A stretch of DNA of 64,000 bases from contig VTFK01000590.1 in assembly GCA_009617715.1 (NCBI GenBank), forward strand, positions 1 to 64,000. The letters run 5' to 3'. Below the pieces are notes generated by a model, which was not told the DNA's origin, made no database searches, and was given only the letters and a program-made list of their open reading frames with translations. This DNA is from Plectrocnemia conspersa. Lineage: Eukaryota > Arthropoda > Insecta > Trichoptera > Polycentropodidae. Position 1 is the first letter of the stretch. Each line of letters opens with the position of its first letter. Shown one piece after another: positions 47,481 to 59,859 of the stretch. Made by a program: the position numbers and the translations under genes.

Positions 47481-49279
47481 AAATCACGCACCTACCATTT
47501 GGTATATGAGTGTATGTATATATGTACATATAGACATATATAGTAAGTATACCCGTCTAATGCTTTACTTCTGTATAAACCTAATTTCAGGACTTGTATC
47601 TTATTTAAAATAATCATATTAAATTGTAGCAGAATTTACTTGTATGTATTTGCTAAAATACTTAATGGATATGTTTCCTTTTACTCTAAAGTGTATTAAA
47701 GTAAACAAAAGTCTACTTATATATTAACTAAAGTTTACTTTTGCAGCAGATAATTTAGAAAGAACAAGGCATTTTCGTAAACTTATTAACTTTAATGCTG
47801 TAACATTTTGTAAGTCTTGTAGTGATATGTTGGAAACAAGAAAATAAAAACACAGTAAAGCCAAAATCTAAATTAACTTTTGTTATGTTATCACGCCTAC
47901 TTTGAAATATATTTTACAAGCACACTTTGTATGATTTTTTTACATTTCATAGAGCTCGGACTAAAAAAATAATAAGTTCTTAACCAATTCCTATTCCTGA
48001 AGTATTAAAGATATCTCAGCTATATAACAAAAGTTAGTGAAAAGCTTTTTTATTTATTTATTTCCGTAAATTGTAATATAATAGGTGTAAGCCCAATGCA
48101 TTATAATGGGGTCAAAGCTTACTAGTAAGTAATAATAAAACACTAGTCTGAAATCAGTTTAAACTATCTATTAATACAGCGTATACTAGCTTGATTTAAT
48201 TTTAGTTATTTATCACGATATTCATCTGTGAGGTTTGGAAACGTTATAAAAACCATATCTGTAAAAATTCGTCGCAAATAAAATGAAATATTGATTCTTA
48301 TATTTTAGATGAAATATATATAAAAAAATACACGAGGGTTCATATGGTATTTGAACCTTGGTTATTTTTATTATTAGTCACCGACTATAGTAGTGCTTCT
48401 CTACTGGTGGTCCGTAAAATAATTCTGGTGGTCCGAAAACCTTCAAAACACATGCACCTGCAAGTGGCTGAGTACACGAAAAACTATGTCATTGTGAGCT
48501 TTTGTTAGATTAATAATGAATGTTTAGTCTTTACAATGCTCATAATATTTCTGTCTAGGAGTTTTGCACAAATTTTATTACGTCAAGAAATAAAATCTCT
48601 TTGAGATAGTCACATACAAAAATAACACACAGCGATGTTTTTAATTTTGTTAAAATTTTTAATTGCTGTTCATATAAACCGGAATTTAATTTGAAACATA
48701 GTTGTTTATGGCTTTAAGTGTCCGCGAAATGTCTGCAGTTTTAAAAAGGCTCAGAAACATTGATTCATCATGCTGGTATATTATACTTGATGGTATTATA
48801 TTTTATAAGAAAAAATAATTTACGTAGAGCCAAATCGACCCTAAACTATTTAGTGAGAAATTTAAGCAAGGCAGACATGACTAATATATTATGTGATTCC
48901 ATGAAAAGGTCTTATACTAGCAAAAAAGAAATTATAATTTATTTACGTGACATTATTTTATGAATAATATATAGCCTCTAAAATATATATGTATATAACT
49001 ATTTTTTATATTTTAACAATAAAAGCTTAAGGATTTGTTAACCGTCCTAATGTTATTAAAATTATTCAATAATAGGCGTTATATTAAAACATTACAGCAC
49101 AAAACAGTGGTAATTAGAGATCAATTTTGATTTAAGATTAATTTTACTGAATTAATATTTAGCAGCATTAATATATATATTTAACGCATGTAGAGTAGAA
49201 AAATAACTACTATTTAAAAACACTAGAATATAATATTTTTATAATGAAGGGATAACACATTCTTCCATGTCTAATCGAC
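47481..49279. other. AT-rich spacer with relic repeat words
   Basis: AT-rich. Holds the second TGGTGGTCCG pair (48405-48435) and a 67-codon frame at 48760-48963 (ends in RDIIL) of unknown meaning. A GTTTACTTT inverted pair lies near 47698-47755. Confidence 0.4.
48405..48435 (+). repeat. TGGTGGTCCG word pair, copy 2
   Basis: TGGTGGTCCG at 48405-48414 and 48426-48435, the second after AATTC. Matches the arrangement at 37724-37762. Confidence 0.4.
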
Positions 49280-49560
49280 CCTTTGTCTACGCAAGGATAT
49301 ACTAATCAGGCAATAAAAAGCTACACATTAACTACTGGATTCGGAATCTCTACGAGAAGGCACAACTCGCTGGCTGATGAGCAAGCTTTTGTCGACCGAC
49401 CTCAGTCAGTTGAACCTTCTTGGATTACTACACTGCTGTGATAAGCGATAAGCGCCGCACACTAATTTTAAAGTGAACATCTGATCGCAAGAGGACGTCG
49501 CGAAATTGTCGACCTACCGCTATGAGTTATAGAATATGACTACGATTTTAACGTCTACCT
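49280..49560. promoter_or_regulatory. GC-richer island beside the foldback element
   Basis: A mixed block with AGCGATAAGCGCCGCAC near 49445 and GAGGACGTCGCGAAATTGTC near 49491. It stops about 25 bases before the foldback element. No coding frame was seen. Confidence 0.25.
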
Positions 49561-49597
49561 GAAAAAAACCATTGCGAGAAAAACAGGGACACGGTCA

Positions 49598-49696
49598 ATT
49601 GGGCGACGGCGATTGGGCGACGGTCAAATGGGCGATTCAAAATGGGCGACGGACAAATGGGCGATGGTCTTTTGGGCGACGGTCTTTTGGGCGATA
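49598..49696 (+). repeat. Left terminal array of GGGCGA units (7)
   Basis: Units read TTGGGCGACGG, TTGGGCGACGGTC, ATGGGCGATTC, ATGGGCGACGGAC, ATGGGCGATGGTC, TTGGGCGACGGTC and TTGGGCGATAC. These are alternating CGACGG and CGATGG variants. Confidence 0.85.
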
Positions 49697-50057
49697 CAAT
49701 AATAATGCATTACAAATAAATGTGTATCAAATCATGATCTAATAATTAATTAAATAATTTACATAATTAATTACATATTAAAATATATATATACATATAC
49801 GTACATACGAAAATATAATTAATATTTTTTAGAATAGAATTAAAAGATGAAAACATTATTCGGTCTAAACAAAATATAATATACCTACATAAGATATAGT
49901 ATGTATATATTTACTTATCATTTGTGCTTATTTAATCATAAAATATCACTTAAACAGTTTGATTATTTTTATTCAAGAATTTAAGAGAGTTACCAGATAT
50001 CATAAAACACTTAAATCACACGGCTTAAGTCAATAATTTTATTATAAATATCTACCT

Positions 50058-50574
50058 GATAAATGTTTTTAGTGGGCCCTTACGCGAATTTTTTTTATGT
50101 TTTGAGCCTTGGAAACTACTGTGACAAAAAACTTTTGGAATTTCCAAAAATCGCATATTTTACAGTTATCTATTTTAAATTAGATAGGATAGTTATATAT
50201 AAATATAATAACACAGAACTAGCGCTGATAAGTGTTTATCGTAGATTTTGCCCTTTACGCGATTTTTTTTATGTTTTGAGACTTATAAATTACTGTGAGA
50301 ACAATCTTTTGGAATTTCTAAAAATCGCATATTTTACCGTTATCTATTTTAAACTGAATAGGGTGGTTATATATAAATATAATAAACTAGAACTAGCGCT
50401 GATAAATGTTTATCGTGGATTTTGGCATTAACGCGAATTTTTTTATGTTTTGCGCTTTGGAAATTAGTGTGAGAATAAACTTTGGGAATTCACAAAAATC
50501 GCATATTTTACAGTTATCTATTTAAAATTAGATAGGGTAGTTATATATAAATATAAAAACTCATAACTAGCGCT
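50058..50574 (+). repeat. Triplicated ~174-bp tandem repeat
   Basis: Units are 50058-50226, 50227-50400 and 50401-50574. Each begins GATAARTGTTT, contains TTTATGTTTTG, AAAAATCGCATATTTTAC and TTATATATAAATATAA, and ends AACTAGCGCT. The 122-codon plus frame at 50063-50431 runs through two units and so looks internally repetitive; it is best read as a by-product of the repeat. Confidence 0.9.
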
Positions 50575-50834
50575 CAGTATACTTTTGAATTTTGACTGAA
50601 AACATTCGCAAAAAGTTTCGTTGCGTCTTTGAAAATTATTTTTGTCGTGGTTTTAAAACACTGTCACAGTGTCATTGTGTTTTTGGTAAAAAATTTACTA
50701 CAGCAAGAAAATAAGTATGTGTCTTTATATTCACATGTGGGTTATATTTTATGTGTTATTTATAGATAATTGTTTTTTATAGATCATTTTTGAGAGCGAC
50801 TAATTTGAGTTACCACAGTTTATATTCTTCATAA

Positions 50835-50948
50835 ATGAATAATTCAGACATATTAAGTCAAAAAGACAAGGAAAAATATTTTTGGAATGGATATCTTTAT
50901 GAAAAGAATAGACCAAAGAATTGTTATAAAAGTTTTGAGGTACAATAG
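50835..50948 (+). pseudogene. FLYWCH-finger-like 37-codon fragment
   Basis: An ATG-initiated frame of 37 codons with SQKDKEKYFWNGYLYEKNR followed by a Cys and a Tyr-Lys-Ser-Phe stretch, then stop. FLYWCH fingers start with a GKxxLxxxGYxYxxxR block and then (Y)WxC ... C ... H. Only the first half is visible, and the second Cys and the His are not. It may be the decayed start of the element's former gene. Confidence 0.45.
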
Positions 50949-51097
50949 AAAAAATATTTACGTGGTATTGCATATAATTATAATATGAGTTAATAATTTG
51001 AAAATAAAATTGTTTTTCATTTAATATACATTTTCGTTTTAATGTATATTTTATTAATATTCACAATAAAGCAAAGCGTGCAAGTTTTTTTTAATTT

Positions 51098-51190
51098 CTG
51101 TCGCCCATATGACCGTCGCCCAAATAACCATCGCCCAATTGACCGTCGCCCAATTGACCGGAATCGCCCATTTGTCCGTCGCCCAATTGT
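51098..51190 (-). repeat. Right terminal array of GGGCGA units (6)
   Basis: Inverted relative to the left array. On the minus strand the units are separated by GGAC, TTCCGGTC, GGTC, GGTT and GGTC joints. The 64-codon plus frame at 51042-51236, rich in Arg-Pro, is a translation of this array and not a gene. Confidence 0.85.
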
Positions 51191-51208
51191 CGCGTACCGG
51201 AAAAAACA

Positions 51209-51879
51209 AGCAATTACTACTAATCATTGGCGATAATAAAATTTTATATATTGTACAAACGCATTACGCGTCTTCTTGTCTGTGATCACTTTTGAATACA
51301 TGTTAATTAATTATATATTGGTATAGGTTGTTTACTTAATACAGCACATAAATATTACAATATATTCAGTGATAATACGTTAATAATATGTTAAGCTACT
51401 ATATTGCTCAATCGAGAGAAGTTAATAACTTATTGTAGATAAGGACAGTGATTTTTTAAAACTAGTATTATTCTTTTATGATTTGTGTAGTGTTGTTTGC
51501 TACTATTATAATTATAAAATGTTTAGATTTGGTAAATAGAATGAGGTAAGTTTGCCAGGATATTGTTTTTAGATGTAATGGTTTACAAAAATATAACATT
51601 AAAAAAACAGTAGCTTCATTGGAAAGCTACTGATAGACTATATTACGTTATATTTAATTTGTTAGTAATATGCTTATTACTTCAAATTCCTAAGTTAAAC
51701 GTTCCATAAACAAAATGTTTACATCAAGTATAACAACATAAATAGTATAAATATTGTGGTAAGCTTACAGTGTACGTATACAATATGAAGTAGATAATAC
51801 GGGCATACGCGTGGGATAAACGCGAGCGTGTAATAAATTTATTTATTCAAAAAAGGGCCATGATTCTTGAGAGGATTCA
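51209..51879. other. AT-rich spacer
   Basis: AT-rich with a 9-bp CAGTAGCTT hairpin near 51609-51633. No gene. Confidence 0.5.
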
Positions 51880-52380
51880 TTAGTGGGTGATATGATATAT
51901 GCGAATTTACTTAGTCTCTTTGAAATTAACTGGCCATGCGAAAGCGCGTGTGGGTAACGCGTCCCGGAGTTTAATTGACATTTTCCCACAAACAAGTGGA
52001 ATTTATTATGGAAAATTAACGCGGGACCCATTTCTGGTTGGCACCTTTTAATGGTGGGCGACATTAAGGTCCGGGCGGCGTAGCAACAAAGGCGAAATGT
52101 TAATATGTTTATAATCAATATTAATAGATATTCGGCGTGGGGCCGCAACGAAATTGTGTTCGAAATTAGGCGAAGCGTTTGCATGCGAAAGGCCCCGAAC
52201 GGGCCCTTTATTGCCGCTCCCCGGGGCCTCATTATGCTTTAATGAAATCAAAATACACGAAACGTGAACGCGTTATAGCATACGCCCGTTGCCTTCTTTC
52301 GGTTTTTTAAACCTTCATGGTTCAAGGGATATCGGAAAAACGGAAGGAAATCGCTTCCCATGAGCGTATTGGATGTAGAA
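51880..52380. promoter_or_regulatory. CpG-rich island
   Basis: A 500-base CpG-rich block with GGCCTCATTAT at 52225-52235 (shared island motif), TTTAATGGTGGGCGACATTAAGG-like composition near 52050, and GGTCCGGGCGGCG near 52068. Two overlapping minus frames (129 and 67 codons) are open and unrelated to known proteins, as expected for a stop-poor GC-rich block. Confidence 0.38.
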
Positions 52381-52739
52381 TTTTGTCATTCAAAGTATGT
52401 ATGTAGGCATTTAGAAAATCCATTGTTTTACAAGCTTTTAGCAAACACTGAAAAAATATCTATAATTAATTACAAAGGTAAAAAATTTCAGCTTAATGTA
52501 ATGCAATAATAAAATAATAACTTACAGGCATATCTAAATAAACCGAAGTTTAAATTAATTACTAGATTTTTTGTGACTTTTTCAGACAAAACCTTTCTAC
52601 CAATGAGATTAAGAAAATAATATTTCATAGAGATTGATAATTAATTAAAAAAATTAATTAAAACAATCGTGGACTAACAGGCTACCCCAAAATTGGATTT
52701 GTAAATGCTCTACTTAAGGCAATAATGAATAACGAAAAA

Positions 52740-53055
52740 GCAGAGAGCTTAAAGAAAACCCCCGAGGAACGTCTGAAGAGGTGAAATATTATTTTGACAG
52801 ACTGTATAGGTTACGCACTGTCTATGATCGCTCAAAAAATTTGTAGCTAATCGAGTTAGATCATCTAAGCAGCCGATAGCCAACAATTTTTGTACTGACA
52901 AACTTTGTCGAAAGTGTTTGAAAAATGTATTTATACGACGTATACCCAAATTTTTGCATCAAAATATTTTATTATTGTTTTTGCAAAAGACACGAGGTTA
53001 GTGACAGTATAACAAGGTAGATAAAAACCATGCTATTGGCCCAGCAAAACTTTCT
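52740..53055 (-). pseudogene. Non-LTR reverse-transcriptase remnant (Jockey/CR1-like)
   Basis: The minus-strand translation, across frameshifts, gives QKVLLG then HGF, TNLVSFAKTIIKYFDA, then IHFSNTFDKV, then KLLAIGCLDDL, FLSDHRQCVTYT and SPLQTFLGGF. This is the order HGFxxxRSTxTNL, DxxYxDFSKAFDxVxH, LLxKLxxIG, SYLxxRxQxV, xGVPQGS. The catalytic Asp of DFSKAFD reads His-Phe-Ser-Asn here, and PQGS is lost, so the copy is dead. It lies on the minus strand downstream of the CpG island. Confidence 0.75.
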
Positions 53056-53640
53056 GAAAGTGATTATTATTTAGTAGGATATAACGATAATGCAACTGAC
53101 CTATTGTTTTAATTGCACAATTTTACACCCTTTTTATAAATTTAATAAAATTCTAAAGATAAGAAAATTATAACGTCTTTTAATTCACATCAAACGTGTG
53201 TTTTAAAGGAGCAGTAAGATTTCGCAATTTTTCAAAATTAAATCAAGAACCAAATCAGATCGAGAACATTGTCACGTCTTTAAGTTCGATTTAATATGCA
53301 TGAATAATCTATGTGTATTTTTAATGGTCAATACTGAAAACCATGTACAAGAAGAAGAAAGCTTTTTAGAAACACTAAGAAACACATATAACCCTTTGAC
53401 TAGTATTGTACTTATGTACGTATTGCAACAATATATAATAAGTTTAGTATTATGACTCTTACTGATTAATAGTCACTGGTTAAGCTTTACCGATCGCTTG
53501 TTAAAAAGTAACTGACTTTATATATATATTCACTAACCATATATTATATTATTAATTTTCTAGTAACAGATAATTTCTTCTTAAAACAGTGTATTTATTT
53601 GTTTTATCTTTAGTGGAGACTTTCCTAATTTTATTTTATT
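53056..53640. other. AT-rich spacer
   Basis: May include degraded upstream retroelement sequence in its first part. Otherwise AT-rich without recognisable features. Confidence 0.4.
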
Positions 53641-53649
53641 ATTAAAAGA

Positions 53650-53910
53650 TCGGAAGTGTATCAGATTAGTAACTCTGAGGTTGCGGGTTCGAGCCCCAGC
53701 AGCAGCACTTAAATTTTATTTATAAAATGCGCTATTATTAAAAAAACCGGCTTTAGCTGCATTGACATCTATAAATTATAAATTTTAAATTATATTACAC
53801 ACTATGATTTAAATTTATTAATATAGAAAAATAACGATTCTTTGACTTTTTCAGTCTGGTAGGTATTCATTATTTCTGATTTACTTTTCCAGTTGGTAAG
53901 GATTAACCCC
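53650..53910 (+). mobile_element. tRNA-derived SINE, plus strand
   Basis: The head contains ATTAGTAACTCTGAGGTTGC and a B box GGTTCGAGCCC at 53686-53696, followed by CAGCAGCAGCACTT. The body then has a T-rich arm, AAAATGCG, TTGACATCTAT, TTTTCAGTCTGG and TTCATTATTTCTGATTTAC, ending near GGATTAACC. The same words in the same order are found in the minus-strand copy at 10630-10880. The A-box end is degraded. The T-arm alone resembles a tRNA, but there is no acceptor stem or anticodon arm. Confidence 0.7.
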
Positions 53911-55239
53911 GCTGTAAGGCATTAGGCTTTCGCTTGTCAGGTTATAACGGAAGATTTAAAAAAATGTGAAACAAGCAACTTTTAACTATACACGATATAT
54001 AAATATATTCATATAATCATTACAATAATATTATATTTCTATATGAAGAGCAAATAATATGTAAATATCTAATCTTGTTATATATATACACATATAAACA
54101 TAATTTGAAAGCGACCAGAAATATAGTACGCAAATATAAACCTTCGCGATGTCAAAGCAGCTATAAAAAAAAAATACTTCTTAGTTAAAATTAAAAAAAT
54201 AGGAATAAATTATATTTTCTCATCAATAAGACACTAAAAAATAACGGTATATGTAAAATTTAGTCTAAATAAAAGAGGAGTAAAAGGGAATGGCTATTAT
54301 TTTATGGAACCAAACAAAATTTTGGACAGCTGATTTATCACATTTATTTATATTTATATCGGAAAGAATGTAACAAATGTAAAATGTTTGGTTATTTTTT
54401 TTTCAGGTTCTTTAAGTATATCTGAGAAAATTAAAACAAATGGAATTTATTTTCTTTTATATATAATATTTTTTGTACATGAAAGGGGTGGAGTAAATAT
54501 TATTATATAGAAACGAGGGAATGTTTTGAGCAGGTTATTAAATTGTTACTATTGAAAAAAATATTTAAGTCAAGCAAATGATTATATATTTGACTATATA
54601 GTAATTCGTATATCAAGATCTTTAGGTCAGACGTTTTCGTGATACATCTGAGCTTTAAGCGATTTCTTATAAATTTAGGGTTTGAATACAGCTTTTAAAA
54701 CACAGGATTCACACCTTTCAATTAATAATTTATAACTAAATTAAGATTTAGGAATATACAATTTTATAATTTAGGTTGTATTAATTAGAAATTTGAAAAC
54801 ACTGCCAGAAATAGGGTCATGCAAGTGGTTCCCAAAAGCTGAAATGAATCAAGAATGACATGATGGCCTAGAGGGATTTAAAAGTGTCACAACATCGTCA
54901 CTTTCGAGCGGACAGCTGAGCAAAATGTATTTCAGCAACTGGAATTGGAAGCTAACGAAATACTCACTCAGCAGTTTTAAGAATTAATGCTCAAATTTGT
55001 CATTTCAGGTATTTTTGTTTATAATTTTATTTGCCAAGTTAAATCTAATTTTGCCGAAAAGTAATAAAATAAGTTTTGATTTAATCAACAAAAGGTGGAT
55101 AATTTTTCATTGAATGTGAAACTTTTTGGCATGCGTATGAGTAGGGTATGGCAAATATTATACACCATAATATTAGTTATGGTAAGTAGTTATTATGTAG
55201 TATGTTTAGAAATTTGTCACGTTTATTAGTTCAATACGT
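53911..55239. other. AT-rich spacer
   Basis: AT-rich, with a mixed patch at 54780-54980 lacking any recognisable gene or repeat. Confidence 0.45.
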
Positions 55240-55720
55240 GAAGTCTAGCAAATTAACCAAGTCATTAAGTGTAATTACGAAGGCGCCCTTTCAGATTATA
55301 AAAATGACTAATTGTTTTCTTACAAGAAGCAAACGAGCGTGGTAAGGTAAACCATTACTCAAAAAAACCTAATTGCACATGTACGTGACGGTGGAACTAA
55401 TCAAATCAACGCCTAAAATAAAAAATAAAAAAGTTATACTCGGGTATTGAAAATAATTGATTGCGAGCTTTCGTTTCGGGTTTTATTCGCGCCCATTTCT
55501 ATTTTAGACGCTTGCTTAATGACCGTTGTTTTAACGCCTATAACGTAGGGTTACAAAAATAAAAATAAAAATAAAATGAAAAATCAACCCTTTTCATCCC
55601 GTCGGGAAGCAAATAAAGATGAACGTGTGCCCAAAAAAGTCCCGGATTCAATTTGAAATGCAATCAAAAGTAAAAACTCAGGGGAGGCAAAACCAATTAG
55701 TCCGAACGCTCGCATGACAT
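55240..55720. promoter_or_regulatory. GC-richer island with homeodomain-like sites
   Basis: A mixed block with ACTAATTG, CCAATTAG, TTGCTTAATGACC, AATTGATTG and CGTCGGGAAGC words, and an AAAAT-type repeat at 55558-55577. No coding frame is open over it. Confidence 0.33.
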
Positions 55721-58700
55721 TTTGAGAGTCGTAAAAAAAGAGTGTAGATTATGTCTATTTTTTATTTCGGCCTAAATTTGAGCTATATGTTATTTTGTTG
55801 ATTTTTTTGCATCATAAAAGTAGCTGCCGTGTTCCATATCCGGTGATTAAAAGTGGCAAATGCGCAAATATCAATCGACGCTCGTCAAATTGCTATTAGC
55901 AATATTTTTAGAGCGGATTGTGAAAAGGGTAAAAAATCAATGGACGCGAAAAAGTTAAATAAATAAATGACCCAATGCAAATTTGCTTTTGATGAATTGT
56001 AAATATGAGCATACCAGTGCTTATTGAACTGTGATTAATGTCTTTGTCAATTGTAAAATGTGTGTATTGTTTACTCCAATTAATATAATAATGAAAAAAG
56101 ATGATTAAAATAATTATAAATAAATGAAACCTAACCATAAATTGTATACCAATATACTAAAAATATATACCACTTAAGGAATTGTTAGAAATGTGTTTTA
56201 AATGAAAGCATCATTTTTTAAACGTAAGCCTTAATTTTTAAAAAACCCCAGCAATTTATGAAACTACGTTAATGAAAATGCATCAACAAATCAAAAAATA
56301 TAATATGCATAGTTCATATATAGTGAATTGATAGAAGTTTGATTCGATAATTTGATTAAACATTATTGATTTAGTATCAAAAATAAATTGAATTAATAAA
56401 AAAATAGTTTCTGCATTTAAAAAAAATTTCGTAATATGTATATTAATGTAAATACTGCAAAAAATTTGATATGCACTTTTTGAAAGAAATTACTTAATAT
56501 TTAATACTCAAATTTATTTAATATAAATAAAATTAAAAAAAATTATGTAGTTGCTATCATAACAATATGAAACTTCTAAAAATAGATACTGTACAAATAT
56601 TGATTATGTGCGATGGGCAACCTGATTTGACATCCTGTTTTAAAACGTTGGCTTTTAAAAAAATCTTTAGCTCCATTAAAAAAAATAAAAGTTAAAAAAT
56701 ATTTGAAAATTATAATTCAAAACAATGTTTTAAATATCGTCTATTCAAAAAATACAACTATGTAAAAAAAATCTTGAAAAAACGTATGCAGCTTTAGAAA
56801 ATTTTAAAATAAAATTTATTGAAAATATTTAAAAAAAAACTGTTATATATCTCCATACTAAATTTTTTACACACTTTTATATACATATAATACATAAATT
56901 TATTTAATTTTCCGGCTGTTACTAGACGGAATTTTATTGAGTAGACACTGTTGATAAATATAAACTAATAAAATATTAAAAATGATATAGGATTTTGACA
57001 GTTAATTATGTTTTTAAAATAAACTAGTTAATTTTTTTGTAAGAATTATTTAATAATATTTATTTTTATATATAAGTATATTTTAATATACGAATGTTGC
57101 TGAAGAGTTTATGCAAATTATTTTTTGTATTTTTTCATATTGGAAGTGACACTAATTTTTTAAACATTATAATGATACAGAATAATAGTAAAGCGTTTAT
57201 ATTATACAAGCGCCATTTCTATTAAGAAACCGCTAATAGTTAAATCCGCAAGCATACTTAAGGTATGCTTTGCCAAATCAGTAAATTACATGTTAGCTAT
57301 TGTTTTGATATTATGAAGGGGCGAATTCAACAAAAACATGTTTTAAGATAATCCACTTTAATGTTTGTAAGCGTTTGAGAACATTAATAGAAAACTAATA
57401 TTGCTCATAAACAACCTAGGTATTTAAAGAAACAAAAAAATATAAAGGCTTACATTTAAAATTTCGGTTTTGATATTAAAATGTTGTCTAATCTATCCAG
57501 CCCCAGAGATTTTAAATTTTGTATTTTTTCACATAACTCAAGCGAAGATATCTTATAAAGTTCGATCGTACTATTCTGATGTACAGATTTATTGTTAATT
57601 AAGCAACTTGATAACATGCAAGTGATATTCGTAAATATTTTAGTTTAAGTTTAGAACTGATCAAATTTTCACTGTTAAATTATAATTAAAATATTAATCA
57701 TAGTTAAACGACCAAATAAAACACGAACAAGTTATATCAATTACCAGGATTTCATATTGTAATTTTTAAATTTTAGGTTATCATTTAAGATTGAGACATG
57801 TCAAAATTTACTCTAAAATTAAGTTATTTTAAAAATATAATAGATGGAACGTCAAACATCAAAACATCAAACTTTTCAATTGTCAAAGAAGCAATATTAA
57901 CTAATTAACTATTTCGTCTCGACTTTTTGATAAAGTGGTATTTTTCCAAAACACTTATACAAATATATATTTTATCTAACTAGACTTTTATCTTTTTAAC
58001 GTGTACAAATTCGATATACAATTTTATAGTGATTTTTTCATTATTCGATTTTATTTATACCATTATACCATTATATTTATTTTATTATTTTACGACTTTT
58101 TTATTATCTTTTAACGATGCTTTTAAAGTTATCGTATACAGATAATGTTTTTAATTTACAGACATCGATTATTGGCCTGATCGATATACACACGCTATTT
58201 ATGCATTGGATTCACGTATATTTATTCACATTACACTGACAAATTAGACCTATTAATATAATTATAATTTACTATATTAAGTGTATGTGTGATTTTATTT
58301 GACCATCATGACCCATTGAGGTAACATGATATAAAAGCCGTTATTTTGAAAATTGTGTAAGTCCACTTTTGAAAAAAGTTAAACTGTAAAATGCTATCTC
58401 AAGAATGTTTTTGTTAAGAGTGTTTATTTATAATAGTCATAATAACATCTTTTTGCCTTAAACAAATTTAAGATATTTCAACCCAACACCATGTTATAGT
58501 CTTAAGTAACACGTGTACTGGGAAAACTGACCTATACAGCTTGCATTGATGTGATAAGAATTGTTTAATCAGCTGAAAATAACATAAGCGTTATTGATCA
58601 TTAATTTATGTTATCGATTCAATCTTTTCTTTTAAACGACACTTATTTTGGATTTGGTTAAACAGAACTAAAGAATAAGAACCATTTAAATACTGCTCAA

Positions 58701-58989
58701 GACTGTAATAATGTAATAAAGAATTGCAAAAAATAGCTTTCTTTTGTATGATACAAAGGGAGAAGATGCTGCGCACAAAATTGTCTACGAAATCTCTATG
58801 GAAAAAAATGTAAAATTTAAAGTTTTTGATTTTTTTCGGAAAACGAGGACAGTCTAAAATTATTTAGCAAAATTATTATTTATTATCGCGTAATGAAATT
58901 TAACAAACACCACTTTTACCACTTTCAAAAACAACGGCTCATATAATGATGGCAATTTTAATATTTATAACATGTAAAGTTACAATTTT
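55721..58989. other. AT-rich spacer
   Basis: More than 3 kb of strongly AT-rich DNA. The minus frame at 55908-56138 is Ile/Phe-rich and chance-like. A short AAGCATAC hairpin lies near 57250. Nothing else was recognised. Confidence 0.5.
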
Positions 58990-59760
58990 TAATTTAAAAT
59001 TTAAAGTGCTTTTAAAATTTCCTTTCTGTGTATTAATAATTGATAGTCTTGTGTGCGCTACATGTTCGTTCATTTTCCACCCTACAATGAAACTCGACCC
59101 GCTAAGGCTTCGCGAACATCGAAAAATTCCAATTAACCTAGCTAGAATAAGAAAAAAATGTTTTGCAAAGGGAGATATGATTTTATATTGCAAATCCAGG
59201 GATTTCTTACCGTTGAGTTGACATAATTTATATTTGAAATTTAATTCAAGCACACAATTCGAATTCGATTCGTGTACTTGATTTATTCGATTTTATACCG
59301 CGGGGACATTATCTTTTCGGTCAGAGACTAGGGCTTGGGGTTGGGGTTCGACCTTTTTTCCCGTAGTCCCCGGCGACTCATCAAATCATCCGCGGTCTCT
59401 CAGGTCTCATTATCAATTTTGAGCGTTTTCCATCAATTTTTCGTCGGCCGCCGCCCTTTGTCAACAGAATGAGACCTTTAAAGGTTTTTTTCGTGGCGCG
59501 AAAATCCCCTTTCACGCGGCGAGCATTTTTCAATTGGAGTATATTGGAGGTCCATAATGAAACGGCCTTGGTTGGCATAATGCCGAAAAGCCATCAGCGA
59601 GACCCGCGAAGAATTCCTAAGTGGTCGACGTGAACGTGCAGAATCGAAATTTGACAAGCAAATGAATCGTAAAATAATATTAAAATAAATCAAAACGGTA
59701 TTTTATCATTGCGACGGGGATAGGGAGAAGAATTGAATTTTTATTTCGACGTAAAACGAA
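58990..59760. promoter_or_regulatory. CpG-rich island, ~770 bases
   Basis: The block peaks at 59290-59660. GGTCTCATTAT at 59402-59412 and GAATGAGACC at 59467-59476 are two copies, in opposite directions, of the motif shared among islands. ATAATGAAACGGCC near 59555 and TGGCGCGAAAATCCCC near 59494 are further conserved-looking words. Four overlapping frames on both strands are open; none is recognisable. Confidence 0.4.
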
Positions 59761-59859
59761 ATTATCGCCTCGTTGAATAGAATGACATTCATTTTTTTCA
59801 AATAAAGTGATAAAGTATTTTATAAAAAAACGTAACTTATAATGATATTACTCTGGTAG

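Larger units (their letters stand above)
49586..51201. mobile_element. 1.6-kb foldback-type DNA transposon with GGGCGA-repeat termini
   Basis: Both ends are arrays of a ~13-15-bp unit around TGGGCGACGGTC: seven units at 49598-49696 and six, inverted, at 51098-51190. AAAAACA lies directly outside each end (49579-49585 and 51202-51208) and may be the target duplication. The interior holds a triplicated ~174-bp sequence (50058-50574) and a short FLYWCH-like frame (50835-50948). Foldback elements and some Mutator-like elements have termini of this kind, and FLYWCH fingers accompany Mutator-like transposases in insects. The superfamily is therefore a guess. Confidence 0.75.

Noticed and set aside
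50063..50431. 122-codon frame with internal protein repeat
   Set aside because: The repetition comes from the 174-bp tandem DNA repeat; the protein is Tyr/Ile/Leu-rich AT translation.
51042..51236. 64-codon Arg/Pro-rich frame
   Set aside because: A translation of the GGGCGA terminal array of the foldback element.
51843..52232. 129-codon minus-strand frame
   Set aside because: Lies wholly in a CpG island, overlaps another open frame and matches no family.
53650..53720. tRNA gene because of GGTTCGAGCCC
   Set aside because: No acceptor stem, D arm or anticodon arm, and the same body follows in a second copy, so it is a SINE.
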